Notes under the pieces: model-generated | The model's database searches: none | Told to the model about the DNA's origin: nothing | The model's input: the letters and a program-made list of their open reading frames with translations, nothing else | Part shown: positions 8,747 through 19,638 of the stretch, one piece after another | Position numbering within the stretch: the first letter of the stretch is position 1 | How the letters are laid out: every line of letters begins with the position of its first letter | Position numbers and translations under genes: made by a program | NCBI GenBank assembly: GCA_015499985.1 | Contig: JAAAUF010000119.1 | Coordinates: 1-62,203, forward strand | Source: Haplosporangium gracile | Lineage: Eukaryota > Mortierellomycota > Mortierellomycetes > Mortierellales > Mortierellaceae | DNA length: 62,203 nucleotides | Direction: 5' to 3'

Positions 8747-11700
8747 TTAGAAAGGCCGAGGAGAAAGGCCATCGATCTCTGAGGATGTGGCGCTTCCAGA
8801 GGCAGCGGGCGACAAGGCCGTTGTGTCTCCGTACTCAAGTTCACTTGGCAGATACACAAACGACGTGGGATCGTTTCGGGGATGCTCCGCCGGCAGGTTG
8901 ACATGCATATAGAACGTGTCATGGATCATCTGACCCGTGAACGACTGCAACACCGCCTCCTCCGTCAAGATCTGGCTACCGGGGGAGCTGACCGTCGATG
9001 GCGACGAGGATGCTCCCGAGGGCTCTGGAGTCACTCCCGAGACACCGTTGGTATGCTGGTAGCCGTACTGTTGTTGATGCTGTTGTTGCTGTGTCAAAAG
9101 TGGCGATCCATATGATATGTTGTTGTGCGACTTCATGGCCTGCATCATCGGTGATACCGACGAGGCTGCGATGGACCGCGGTGAGAATGTAGAGGAGGTG
9201 TCGTTGACAGATCGATGGTTCTGAGACGGCGAGACAGCTGTAGCCAGTGACGATGCAGGCGACGGCATAGCGTTTTGGCCTCGAGGAGTCGACGTCAAGA
9301 ACACATCATCAAGCAACCCAGACGGTGCCGTCACTGTTAAAGATCCACCACCCCGCTGAGCAGCATATCCACTGGAAGCCGCATTCGAAAAGAGCGCTTC
9401 CTGGCGTGGGTCGAACGTCATCGACTGGATGTCGATCAAATCCTCTCCTGGAAGATGGAAGAAGCCAGGGTTCATCAGTAAGTCTTGAGGGTTGCTGCCC
9501 AAAGTCGGTGTCTGCTGACCGCCGGGCATCCAGGCTGAAGGAAGCAGGGCCTGCTGTTGTTGCTGCTGTTGTGGGTCGCTCGAAGAAGACATTTGTTGAC
9601 CGATTGAGTCGAAAGATGCACCCATCATTGCTGAGCCCTGCAAATATGCTGGCTGCTGGCCTTGGAACAGGACAGAGTTCTGGAAAGGAAGAACTCCTTG
9701 CTGTTGGTGCTGTTGAGCTTGTTGAGTTTGAGGGCTCTGATGCTGCTGCTGCTGTTGTTGTTGGTGCTGATGTTGCTGTTGCTGTTGGTGCTGTTGGTGC
9801 TGTTGGTGCTGTTGGTGCTGTTGGTGCTGTTGACGCTGTTGTTGTTGAAGCATCTGCTGTTGCTGCAATAGTTGCTGGTGTTGCTGTTGACGAAGGAGAT
9901 GTTGCTGCTGTTGCTGAAGATATGCCTGCTTCATCTGTGAGGATTGATTCATCTGCTGCTGCATACGCTGCTGTTGTTGTTGCAAGAGCTGGGGTTGAGA
10001 CTGAGACTGTGAAGTATTTCGCTTGCGCTCATCCCGTTCTTCCCTAATGGCTTTGGCTTTTCGTTCCAGAGATCGATACGTCACATCGGCCTTTCGGAAA
10101 TACTGGGAACACGACTCTTCCAGAGCGTTAGGCAGTCGCTTGTATTCAAGCTGGTCCCCCACTACCCGGAAGACGTAATGACCTCTAAACCTGGAGTTCT
10201 GGTATGATTTAAAGAGGAATGATTTTGTGCAAAAGATGGCGGCTGGGTTTGCCTTTGATCGGACGAGTAGCTGTTGATTATGATGATGATGATGTTGTTG
10301 TTGTTGTTGCTGTTCCTGAAGTTGAAGTTGTAAGAGTGGGGTCATCATTTGCGGGTTGTAGTAACTCGAATTTTGAGAGTTGTTGTTGCGGGTCGTGAGT
10401 CCTGAAGTTGCTAATCCGAGTCCAGAGGCAGCTGTGGACGAAGGAGTTAAAAAGTTATTCAGGGGACCACCTGAAGTCTGTAATTGGACACCGGTCTGTT
10501 GTGATGGAGAAGAGTTGTGATACTGGCTATGGTGATGGTGTGATTTGATGGCGGCGAGGTCATGCACGATTTTGGTCGGCAGAGGTTCCAGTTCGACCAA
10601 TAGCACGCCCGGATCCCGGTTCTTCCTTTGCGCCTCCCGCAGAGCCGGCGAGATGTTTGAACGTCCTTCGTCTGACCTTGCAGGTGTTGCTGGAAGTCTC
10701 CAAGTGATCTCGACATCCCGACGACTTCCTTCATCAAAGGACCGACTCCGGTGTCGGTAATGCAAATGAGGCAAGAACCGGTGATTTTGATGACGATGCT
10801 GTTGTTGTTGTTGGCGCCGAGGACCGACCGCTTCCTGATGGGTATGATGCCTCTGACGACCGCCACTTCCTGAAAACATTGTAGTTGCCGATCGAACAGG
10901 GGCAGGGGAGTCCTCGTCGTCCGTTGCTGCAGGTGCATAACCTCCTATTGAACTGACTTTCTTGGAGAACTTCTTCTTGCGCCGTCCTGGCGCCGGGATC
11001 CGGAATCGAGGCGTACTGGAAGGCTGGTCATCGCCCGAGAGGAAATCGCCGAACCGCGGAAGAGTACCCCGGGCTTGAAAAGACTTCATTAGTCCAGCCA
11101 CGGGTGCTCCTCCTGCTCCTCCCACTGAGGGATAGTAATGATCCCATGATGGCGACGGTGACGATGCTGGGTGCATGACTGGGGATCCTGCTGCTGACAT
11201 GGACTGTGAATGACTGTGGTGTCCAAGCCCTGAGCCAACGTTCTTGAAAAGATCTTTAAAGCGAGCAGCCGAAGGTTCTTTGTGCTGTTGCTGTTGCTGT
11301 TGCTGTTGTCCTTCTCCTAATCCTCCGTTTTCGTCTCCTCCTGTAGCTCCGCTCTTGTTGCTTCCGGATCCTCCTGAATTATGGCTGTAATTGAAAGAGA
11401 GACTCCGGAAGGGATGCTGAGGCGGTCCAGTGTTAAAAAGAGCAGCCGCTTGTCGCGATTTCGACTTTATTGTCGTACTGCTGCTGCTGTTGTTATTGTT
11501 GTTGTCGGATATCCCTGTTCCAAACCGACTCGTCATCCCTCTTGCGTTGAATGTTGCCGTTTCCTGCTCGTTATCTATGAATAAACAAAAAGGTACAAAT
11601 ACAAGGAATGAGAGGAACGTGGGGGTGAATTATTTATGTCAGATGATGATATCATGATATCCACGGTACGTTCTATCGCGTTGTTGCGCAAAATCTCATA

Positions 11701-13283
11701 AAAAGAATCGGCTCGGCCCTTCTCGTAACATCGCCCAGTTTTTTTTTTCTTTGTTCGTCTGTCTTACCATTGCCGGCTTCAGAGTCACTCTCACCACTGG
11801 CACTGGTGATAAAGGCGAGCGCATGTTGTGGGTCGCGGGAGGTAGAAGAAGTGGACCCTTGTTTCTGCCGGAGTTTCTTGAACCGACTCTTGATGCCTTT
11901 CTTTGTCCCACTCGACTTGCCCACGCTTTTACTCTTTCGAAGTTGAAACGATGGGAAGCTTGAAGACGAAGACGATGGTACTGGTGGCAGGAGATGTCCT
12001 GATGCTCCCGCCATTGACCACTCCTGACTTTGATCCGATGATATTCCTGTTGATGCCTGTGGCGGGGCGGTTGCTGAGGGGCCGAGGCGATGACTCTGCG
12101 GGAGGAGGAAATCAGAATATGGCAACGATCGCGGGGTCTGTGTCAAGCCGCCAATTCCTATCTGATGATAGATCGACGGCCGTATCTTGTCCTGCTTCTT
12201 TTTGTCGTTGTTACTTGCAGTCGTTGCAGTAGTAGTCGCAGTGCTGGCAGCGCTACTGGAGCTGTTGTTGCTGTGGGCACTGATTGGACCATAGTTCGGT
12301 CGAGGGTCAAAGTAATGTGTACTGACAAAAGGTATGCCTCTTGAAGATGACCCAGAATCCGACAAGTGTGCAGCCGCAGGGCTCGCAGCTCCACTATCTC
12401 CTCTTGCTCCTCCTCGTGAAGGCGGCGGGGCCATGGAAGGGAAAGTGGACGACGAGGTCACAGTATGGGGCGGGTATGCGACAGGAGGGGTCGAAGAGGG
12501 CGATCCTAAAGGAAATCCAGACGAGAAAGATGAAGTGGTGGTGGTAGAGTTGGAAGAATTCTTTCTGAAGGAGAATGCGTCAGTGTTAAGGAAACTTGTC
12601 GAGAGAGGTCTTGGCTTGCGGGCCAAAGGTGATGAAGAAGAAGGTACGGTTGTCTTTGAGGGAGCAGGTGCGGTTGTCGTCGTTGTAATAGCAGTAAAGG
12701 TAGAAGAAGAGGGAGGGGAAGAAGAGGAAGGAGAAGAAGTATACGAAGGGATTATAGAAGTAAAAGCGAGTGCGGTGGGAGTGTTTGCTGGTGTGATGAA
12801 GACAGTAGTCGTTGTGGTAGCGTTATTAGTATTAAGAGCAGTAGAAGTAGCAGTAAAAGTAGCAGTAGTCGGATTCTTATCGGTCGTATTAGTGGTGGTG
12901 GAGGTCGTCATCGTTGGTGTGGAAGTCGGGACCATTGACATGAATGGTGGTGGTGGTGGTGATAAAGACCCGTCGAGGCGAGGACTGGACGGAGCAGAGA
13001 GCGGTTGGCGGTGATGGTTATTGCTCCGACTGCTACGGCGTGGAAACTGCTGTTGCTGATGCCATTGTTGTTGTTGTTGTTGTGGTTGTATGGTTGTGGT
13101 TGTGTGAGTAGAGTGAGAAGAGGGCGGGTGTTGTGAGACAGACGTGGAAGCAGCCGAGGGTGGAGTTGAGCGTGGCAGGTGGCGCGTGTCTCCGCAGGGC
13201 TCGATGAGGACGTTAGTGGTCGTGTTGGACCCCGGCGAATGGGGTACCCGTGGGGGCCAGGCGTTGAAGTAGCCTGCGTGCAT
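8747..13283 (-). CDS. Very long Gln/Ser-rich low-complexity protein, two exons
   Basis: Two big frames belong to one gene: exon 1 is 13283-11768, a 193-nt intron runs 11767-11575 (GTAAGA...TTCATAG), and exon 2 is 11574-8747. The join is in frame (SDSEAGN then DNEQETATFNARG) and gives 1447 residues. Most of it is disordered: Thr/Ser-rich at the start, a basic stretch before the intron (KKGIKSRFKKLRQK), His/Asn runs, and long polyglutamine tracts in the last third. One compact, charged and aromatic segment at about residues 953-1022 (FCTKSFLFKSYQNSRFRGHY, then LEYKRLPNALEESCSQYF and a basic helix) looks like the only folded domain. I do not recognise the family. The composition is typical of fungal transcription or signalling regulators, but no function is claimed. 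The start is the first ATG of the frame; an open stretch upstream lacks an ATG. Confidence 0.78.
9783..9831. repeat. 9-bp tandem repeat coding for Gln-His-Gln units
   Basis: About five and a half copies of GTTGGTGCT (plus strand), read on the minus strand as CAG-CAC-CAA codons, within the polyglutamine part of the Q-rich protein. It is a likely site of length variation by replication slippage. Confidence 0.8.
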
Positions 13284-13641
13284 TGTGGTATTATTGGTGT
13301 GAGAGGGGTTAAACAGGTGCAAAGGAAGGGAGTAAGAAACTGTTGTTACAAGGTTATGAATGAATTAAGAAGCAGAGTAGAGTGAAGAAGGAATTAGAGG
13401 AAGAGAATGTGTTGATGGGAAGAAGACAGGAGAATGGGGGGTCATGGGTCAAAAGACACAAAGACACAAAGACAAAAAGAGATGAAAAGTGTAAAACTTG
13501 CTGACAGCCTGACTGACAGCCTGACTAAATTAAAGTAACCCAGGGATAAGGGAATGCCGAGCCTATTTTCAGACACAACCAATCGCATCATAACTGTTAT
13601 TTTTCAGGCACCATTTATTCTTATTCAAAAGAGAGAACCCT
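13284..13641. other. Intergenic between two tandem minus-strand genes
   Basis: No gene is seen. The segment holds a perfect 12-bp tandem duplication (CTGACAGCCTGA twice, 13501-13524) and an ACAAAGAC-type short repeat near 13457-13480. The part next to 13283 is the promoter side of the Q-rich gene and is pyrimidine-rich on the coding strand. Confidence 0.4.
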
Positions 13642-16032
13642 TTATTCTTCAGAGCCTAGCGCTCCCTTGCCGGGACCAACAATCGTCGACTGGCTCCACC
13701 GGTCCAGCAAAAAGAACGACCCCAGCTGGAACAAGAGACTGAACCGCCCAATATCCTGAGATGCCTTAATGATCGCCTTCCGTCTCTCCTCCTTCTTCTT
13801 CAGCTCCTTCCGCGCCCGCCAGGAGAGCTGCTTCCTCTTGATCTGGATCACCGTCGTCGCCAAGACCTGTTTTCCTTGCTCCTGTCGCTGCTGTCGCGCC
13901 GCACGGAACCGTCTCCAGAACTTGAATCGGCTACCGCCCTTTTGCGCTTTCTTGTCCTTGTCCTTATCCCTGTCCTTGCTCTTGTCCGTATCCTCTTCTA
14001 CCACCATTGTTTCTGATGTTGATGATGTTGTTGGTGACTCTTGACTCTCGCCTCCTATTGATGGATTGTTGCTGTTGTAATCAGGTCCAGACTGGCTTTT
14101 GGTGTCGCGCGAGAAATTATTATCCGGCGTATTCGTATCTGTTGTTGCTGCTGCTGCTGCTGCTCTCTCAGCTTCATCTCTGGCACGCAATCGCTGCTTC
14201 TCGTCCCCTCCATACCAACTAGCCCAGGACAACCCCTCCTGCAAACTGTGCTGCCGCGCCAACTGCCTCTGAAACTCTTCTTCCTCTCGACGCTCTTTTT
14301 CCTCCTTCTCCCTCCGCTCTTGCTCCAGCTCCTCAGGGAAAGGGTACGGATGTGGATGCGGACAGCTATGGACGGTATCAAATAACGGTCGGATCAACAA
14401 CGGCGTCAGACACATCCACCACCTCACAATCGCCATCACTGCCATTAGTGTAAAGCTCAAAACTGCTCGGAGTGCACTCGTATCGTCCTGAACAACACCC
14501 ACGGTCGCAATAGTGGGTCTCTTCAGTGCCGACTGGTGTCTTTGGTACTTCTTGAACTGAGGATCCTTGTATCGATGTGTCTTGAAACCCAAGAACCCCT
14601 TCACCAAATGCCTCGCTTCGCCTTTGGCCGAAAACCTTGAGTCGGCAAAAGTGTCGGTCGTGTCCTGCGAGTACACTCGATCGTGGTTAGGGGGAGAGAA
14701 ATACGAGATCAACGACTGTGTGGTCCAGTAAGTGTTGCAGAGGAACAAGAGGCCGCAGACAATCCACACAGTTACTCCTCGTTCACGACGAGTCTTTGTG
14801 TAGGCGATCGGTTTCTGGCAGAGTAGAAAGGGGCAGGCAGGAACTGAGCTAGATTCGCGCGACCGGAATTGGAGAAGACGGGGTGGTGGTGCGGGGATCA
14901 CCGATTGGGAGAGTGGGACCCTGGGAGCTTGCAAGGCAGCAGCTACAGCGACAGCTCTGGCAGCCGAGACCTCTTGCGGCTGTAGTTGCGGTGGGTACAA
15001 GTTAGGGGCAGAGGCAGCGTGACGTGCATGGGCCTGCTTGTGCTGGAGACGACGTGCTGTGCGGAGTTGCCCTGTAGAGGAGCTGCCGTTTTGAGGGTTG
15101 AAATAGTGGTCGTGATCATTTCGCTGTTGTGAGGATGCGAGCGAGGTCGAAGAGGATGTGGCAGAGGGATGCATGTAAGAAGGAGAGATGGCTGGTTGGT
15201 CTCCAAAGGCCAAGGTCTCGACGTCGTTGTCAGCGTTGTTATTGCTGTGGTCGTTGTCGTTGTTGGTTACTTTATGACAATTCTTGACAAATCGCTTGCC
15301 TCGAGAAGTTGACGATCTTCTTACACCAGCAGTACTGTCGTTTTCGTTGATGGTTGTATAAGTGGCGGTTGTGGGACTGATGTTGCTGTTGTCGCTGTGG
15401 AATGCGCTGTTGCTGTTGGCTGTTGTCGAATTTAAATCACCTAAAGTGCGGCTCGTGCGCATGCTTGGACCACCACGAGACGACGATGAGTGGTGATCGC
15501 TATAGTTGTTGTTGGAAGAGGTGGATGCCAAGAGATTCAAGGGAGGAGCCGAAGGCGGGTGTCTAGGAGCGATTCTTGGCACAAATATTTCCTGAGCCGA
15601 AGAAGACGATGAAAACTGTTGTCCATGGTGCTGATGTGAAGACGACGAGGAGGGAAGGCCTTGCGCATAAGCACGGTCATCATTGTTGATGCTCTGCAGG
15701 AAAGGATTGGAACGAGAATTGTGATGTTGTTGGCGTGAAGTGGTGGTGGAGGAGGACGAGGAAGTTGACGAGGCTGTGATGGATTGTTCATAAGAGGGTG
15801 GTGGTTCGAGAAGAGAGGGTCCGTCTCGTTCGTCGACGAGATACTTATGAGGATGGTCGAGGTCGATATCTGATTCTGGTTCGGAGTCTGAGCCTGGCAT
15901 GAAACTGAGGGCATATGAGGAGCTGGAAGCTGCTGTTGGTGGTGAGGCTAAAGTGGCTGGGCGGAGGGGAGCTGGCCCTAGGTCTGGAGCGTCAGCTTCC
16001 AGCTGGTTGTCGACAAGTTGTCGTCGGTGCAT
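13642..16032 (-). CDS. Predicted membrane protein with PPxY motif and charged coiled-coil tail
   Basis: One open frame of 796 residues without visible introns. The N-terminal ~380 residues are Ser/Asn-rich and probably disordered; residues 78-81 are PPSY in EPPPSYEQ, a PPxY motif of the kind bound by WW domains of Nedd4/Rsp5 ubiquitin ligases. Around residues 400-440 a CPFLLC pair is followed by a hydrophobic stretch (GVTVWIVCGLLFLC), faintly like the first half of a LITAF-type zinc ribbon with its membrane insert. A second hydrophobic span lies near 522-545 (LSFTLMAVMAIVRWWMCL). After that come Glu/Arg-rich helices and a Lys-rich end. The architecture suggests a membrane-anchored ubiquitin-ligase adaptor or cargo, which is inference. 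The family is not recognised. It is divergent from GatC with 220 bp between. Confidence 0.72.
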   Translation of the reverse strand: MHRRQLVDNQLEADAPDLGPAPLRPATLASPPTAASSSSYALSFMPGSDSEPESDIDLDHPHKYLVDERDGPSLLEPPPSYEQSITASSTSSSSSTTTSRQQHHNSRSNPFLQSINNDDRAYAQGLPSSSSSHQHHGQQFSSSSSAQEIFVPRIAPRHPPSAPPLNLLASTSSNNNYSDHHSSSSRGGPSMRTSRTLGDLNSTTANSNSAFHSDNSNISPTTATYTTINENDSTAGVRRSSTSRGKRFVKNCHKVTNNDNDHSNNNADNDVETLAFGDQPAISPSYMHPSATSSSTSLASSQQRNDHDHYFNPQNGSSSTGQLRTARRLQHKQAHARHAASAPNLYPPQLQPQEVSAARAVAVAAALQAPRVPLSQSVIPAPPPRLLQFRSRESSSVPACPFLLCQKPIAYTKTRRERGVTVWIVCGLLFLCNTYWTTQSLISYFSPPNHDRVYSQDTTDTFADSRFSAKGEARHLVKGFLGFKTHRYKDPQFKKYQRHQSALKRPTIATVGVVQDDTSALRAVLSFTLMAVMAIVRWWMCLTPLLIRPLFDTVHSCPHPHPYPFPEELEQERREKEEKERREEEEFQRQLARQHSLQEGLSWASWYGGDEKQRLRARDEAERAAAAAATTDTNTPDNNFSRDTKSQSGPDYNSNNPSIGGESQESPTTSSTSETMVVEEDTDKSKDRDKDKDKKAQKGGSRFKFWRRFRAARQQRQEQGKQVLATTVIQIKRKQLSWRARKELKKKEERRKAIIKASQDIGRFSLLFQLGSFFLLDRWSQSTIVGPGKGALGSEE

Positions 16033-16252
16033 TCAGGAATGGGGAGAGGGTTGTCAGGAAAAAGATGATGAGAGGGGAGAGTGTTGCCATCTTCGAGAAA
16101 TAAAAAGGGCTCACCTCTTGCCCCGTTTACAGAACTTAATCAGTCCAGCCGCATCATGTGAAAAGACGGTCACTCGGGACACCTTTCAAAGGCAACTTTG
16201 CCCAAGAAACGCTTTTTTTTATACTCACACGATCGCATACACATCAACCGCC
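16033..16252. promoter_or_regulatory. 220-bp bidirectional promoter (PPxY protein / GatC)
   Basis: The start codons of the minus-strand membrane protein and the plus-strand GatC gene are only 220 bp apart, so both transcripts must start here. A poly-T tract (16212-16219) precedes the GatC start. No TATA box is evident, as expected for a housekeeping promoter. Confidence 0.5.
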
Positions 16253-17121
16253 ATGGCAGCTACAACAAGAACACCCCTCGTCCATGGATCAGCACTTCTC
16301 ACGCGTCTCATCCGCTCTGCCCAGACAGGTGAGCATTCTCACTTGAACAACTGAAACACCAGCAATAACACAACGACATGAAAAAAACCGTTCAAGTCAG
16401 ATTCATTGATCAATACACTCTTTTATCCGTTTTCAGCAAGTAGATCAACCTCATCGCTCACAAGGAACAAACACACAGACACCACCTGCTCAGACTGCCC
16501 AGAGTTGGTACGCTAAAACACCATTTACCCGCACACCTTGTAATTAATTACACGCATGAATTCCCCTATCTACCTCTATTCGCCTATTCACCTATCCGCC
16601 AAATACCACAAATCCTTTCCTTCCGATATTGACCCACCAACCTACAACCTTCCCCTCCATAGCCCGACAAGCCATCGTGGTCCCTAAGCTCACTCATGAA
16701 GCACCGAGACTCCATCCCTGACAAAGGTCAAGACGGCGACATCACCCCCGAAACAATCGCCCACCTTATCAAACTCGCCCATTTCCACAAACCCTCTGAT
16801 CCCAAAATCCTCCAGCATCTCGAACGCGACGTCAGACGGATGCGGAATTTCTTAGATTATATCCAGTCCTGCGATACCCAGATCTTGTCCTCTGCGGCGG
16901 ATTGCACAAAACCTTTGGAGAATTTGAGATCCCTGGTCGATGATGGTGCGGGGCTTCGCTTGCGTCCTACTCCTATGACGGAGGCAATTTCAGAAGGTGG
17001 TGACAGGGAACTGGAACACCAAGGAGCTGAACGACGCGACATGCTTCTTGAACGACCTAAACGCGTCAAGGGCAATTTTTTTGTCGTCGGTGCAAAACTT
17101 GACCCCAAACTCGAGAACTGA
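16253..17121 (+). CDS. gatC: Glutamyl-tRNA(Gln) amidotransferase subunit C, mitochondrial
   Basis: Three exons, 16253-16328, 16437-16507 and 16663-17121, give 201 residues. The first exon (MAATTRTPLVHGSALLTRLI) is Arg/Thr-rich and lacks acidic residues, as expected of a mitochondrial presequence. Exon 3 starts PDKPSWSLSSLM, matching the P-x-W-S-x-x-S-L motif of fungal GatC proteins, then ITPETIAHLIKLAHF and DVRRMRNFLDYIQSCDT form the two helices of the GatC fold, and the C-terminus ends RVKGNFFVVGAKLD. GatC stabilises the GatA/GatB complex, which converts Glu-tRNA(Gln) to Gln-tRNA(Gln) in mitochondria. The frame joins cleanly across both introns (phases 1 and 0). It sits head-to-head with the PPxY membrane protein and tail-to-tail with NUP42. 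Confidence 0.88.
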
Positions 17122-17243
17122 TCACGAACCTTGTTTCCTTGAAAGCAATTAAATCCATGTTTTTTTTTTCTTTTGTTTATGCTGCTGTGGTATGTACAGG
17201 ACTAAGTGATGAGCTATCAACCCTGCCGAAGAAAAGAGGCAGT

Positions 17244-19263
17244 TCACCGCAGCTCCATGGGAGGCTCTTGCTCAGGAACGCACTTGAGCTCAAAGGTCTG
17301 CGCCCTAAAGGCTGCGATTTCGTCCTCGGTGAGTGGCTCACCCTTGGTCGAAAACTTGATCGTCGCCGCGTTGACCATCGCGCGTGCTCCTTGGTTGACG
17401 GTAGGTGCATCCTTAATACTGCTTCCGCTTGCTGCACTGCCGTTCCCTCCTCCAAAAGCACCGGCGTTGCCACCAAAGGGACTTGGCTGTGCAGGAGCTC
17501 CAAATGCCGTCCCGCTGCCTCCTCCTCCTCCTCCTGACTGCCCAAAGGAATTGGCAGTCTGACCGCCACCACTAAACGCGGAATTACCTCCATTTCCAAA
17601 TGCAGAACCGCCTCCTCCAAACACACTGCCGCCTCCTCCGCTCGATGACGCGGCGCTGTTGCCAAATGCAGATGGCTGTCCAAATGCACTTCCTCCAGTT
17701 CCTGCTGCACCTGCGCCACCAAAAGCGCTGGTTGTGGGTGGTTGTGCTGGTTGTCCAAATGCACTAGGCTGCCCGAATGCGCTGGACTGTCCAAACGCGC
17801 CACTGCCTCCTCCCAGTGTTGATGGCTGACCAAATGCAGAGGTGGTGCCTCCTGCTGGGTTTCCAAAGGCACTTGTGGTTGAAGGGGTACCGAAAGCGCT
17901 GTTCGTGCCTGCGCTCGCGAACGAGTTTCCTCCTGTTCCAAATGCACTCTGACCGACCGCTCCTCCTCCTGCTGCCCCGCCAAACGTCGATGCCTGTCCG
18001 AATGCAGAGTTCTGTGCCCCTGCTCCTAAAGTCGAACTTTGTCCAAAGGCTGAAGGTTGTCCAAAGGCAGAGTTCTGAGCTCCACCGCCGCCGAATGCCG
18101 AGGACTGTCCAAATGCTGAGGGTTGACCGAATGCCGAGCCCTGAGCTCCGCCTCCGCTACCTAATGTAGAGCTCTGACCAAACGCCGATGGTTGTCCGAA
18201 TGCCGATCCAGTCCCAGATCCAGTTCCTCCAAATCCTCCTGCACCGGCGCCGCCTGCTCCGGTACCACTCGCTACAGCGCCACCTGTTGCCGCAGGTCGG
18301 ATGACGTTCATGTACGCGTTGTAGCCAGCGGTGCGATTGTTCACATATGTATCGATCTCTGCATTCACACCTGCCCGAAGCTGTTGTTCCTTCTGTATAA
18401 ACGCGTGCTGCATCCCTGCTGGCCCTTGTCCCGACTGTGTTGCGGCAGCAACCAATCCTCCGTAATCTCCTGTGAACTGTGTTATTGTATGGTCCTTAGC
18501 TTCGTAGTACATCAGACGAAGTTCCTCCGGTTGTATGTCCTTGCCCCTAACCAAGTTTGGTTCTTCTTTTCCTGGGCCGTATGACGACAACTCGTAAAGA
18601 GGTCTTTCTGCCGTGAAATCGTTCACGATCGAATTTGCACTATTTTGGAATTAATATGAAGGTTAATAATGGGATCACATCAGTTTTCGTTATTTTCATA
18701 AAAAAACCAAACCACGAAAAAAAGGGAAAACCACAAAAACCTACTCGAATGCAAGCTTTTTCCCGCCCTGAACCGCAGCTGCTCCACCAGCACCTCCGGC
18801 ACCTCCAGATCCAAATGCAGAGTTGCTGTTGCTATTATTGTTGTTACTGTTCCCAAATCCACCACCACCTCCAAATCCTCGCTGACCAAAGGCGTTTCCA
18901 CCTCCTCCTGATGACGATCCGCCAAATCCTGAACCTCCAAAAGCACTGTTGCCACTGTTCCCGCTCAGCGCTATATTTTAATTAAACATAAAAGAAGCCA
19001 GTTAAATATTTAGTTCGTAAAATTTTCTCGACCGCGGAAAGAAACGATCGCGTTTGGATTGAACAAAGGAGACGAGTGCGTGATGTGCCATCCAATGAAC
19101 TCGATTGTATAAGTAAAAGGTCATTACCACTGAAAGAGTTCGAGTTAGAGATCCCTCCACCGCCTCCAAAGCCAGAGGAGCCAAACTGAGAATGGACGTT
19201 GCGGCAGCGATCGCCATATTTGCAGTTTCCTCGCTGGAAGAACTGGCAAATCTGGCCCGACAT
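17244..19263 (-). CDS. NUP42: Nucleoporin NUP42/Amo1-like, CCCH zinc finger with FG repeats
   Basis: Three exons, 19263-19128, 18970-18745 and 18639-17244, join in frame to give 585 residues. The N-terminus has a CCCH zinc finger with Cys6, Cys14, Cys20 and His24 (SGQICQFFQRGNCKYGDRC). After a Gly/Asn/FG-rich stretch comes the conserved core of this family (YELSSYGPGKEEPNL, QPEELRLMYYEA), then a long run of about 35 FG repeats, mostly AFGQ or AFG, and a short folded C-terminus (KGEPLTEDEIAAFRAQTFEL). NUP42 lies on the cytoplasmic side of the nuclear pore and binds Gle1 to support mRNA export; the C-terminal end is the Gle1-binding part in known members. The zinc finger is present in animals and S. 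pombe Amo1 but absent from yeast Rip1, so this is the longer ancestral form. It is tail-to-tail with GatC, 122 bp apart. Confidence 0.9.
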
Positions 19264-19638
19264 GGTTGATGGCGTGGCGTGAGAAATATGGGCGATGTGT
19301 ATGTGTTTTCCTGCGAGAAGTGGGGAGAAACTTTTGAATGTGAAGCTGTTGGGCCCGTATGTGCGAAGAAGTAGGGAGGTGACAGAAAGGTGAAAGAAGA
19401 ATGCGTGGTGGTGGCAAACGAAGGCCTCCTTCAAACCAAAAGGGCTGCTTCGCCTGCCTGCCAAGCCACAAATCTCAGAAATGCACAAGAGGAGGAACAC
19501 TAAAAAAAAAAATGAATGTGTGGATTTTTATTATCTTTCAGTCGTTTCTATCGTATCATCCTGTCCATGCTGCCCTCGTTGCTAATTGAAAGTGGCCAAA
19601 GAATCTCAACAGATTTTGAGAAATGAAACTTGAGTCCT
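19264..19638. other. Intergenic; NUP42 promoter side and VAP 3' end
   Basis: No gene is seen. The segment next to 19263 is the 5' leader of NUP42 and contains an 11-A run on the plus strand (about 19501-19511). The left-over space to 19638 holds the VAP 3' UTR. Confidence 0.35.

Noticed and set aside
9325..10047. Val/Ala-rich plus-strand frame opposite the polyQ region
   Set aside because: It is the complement of CAG/CAA and CAC repeats; low complexity only.
12334..13014. 226-codon Gly/Glu/Val-rich plus-strand frame
   Set aside because: Shadow of the Ser/Thr-rich exon 1 on the other strand.
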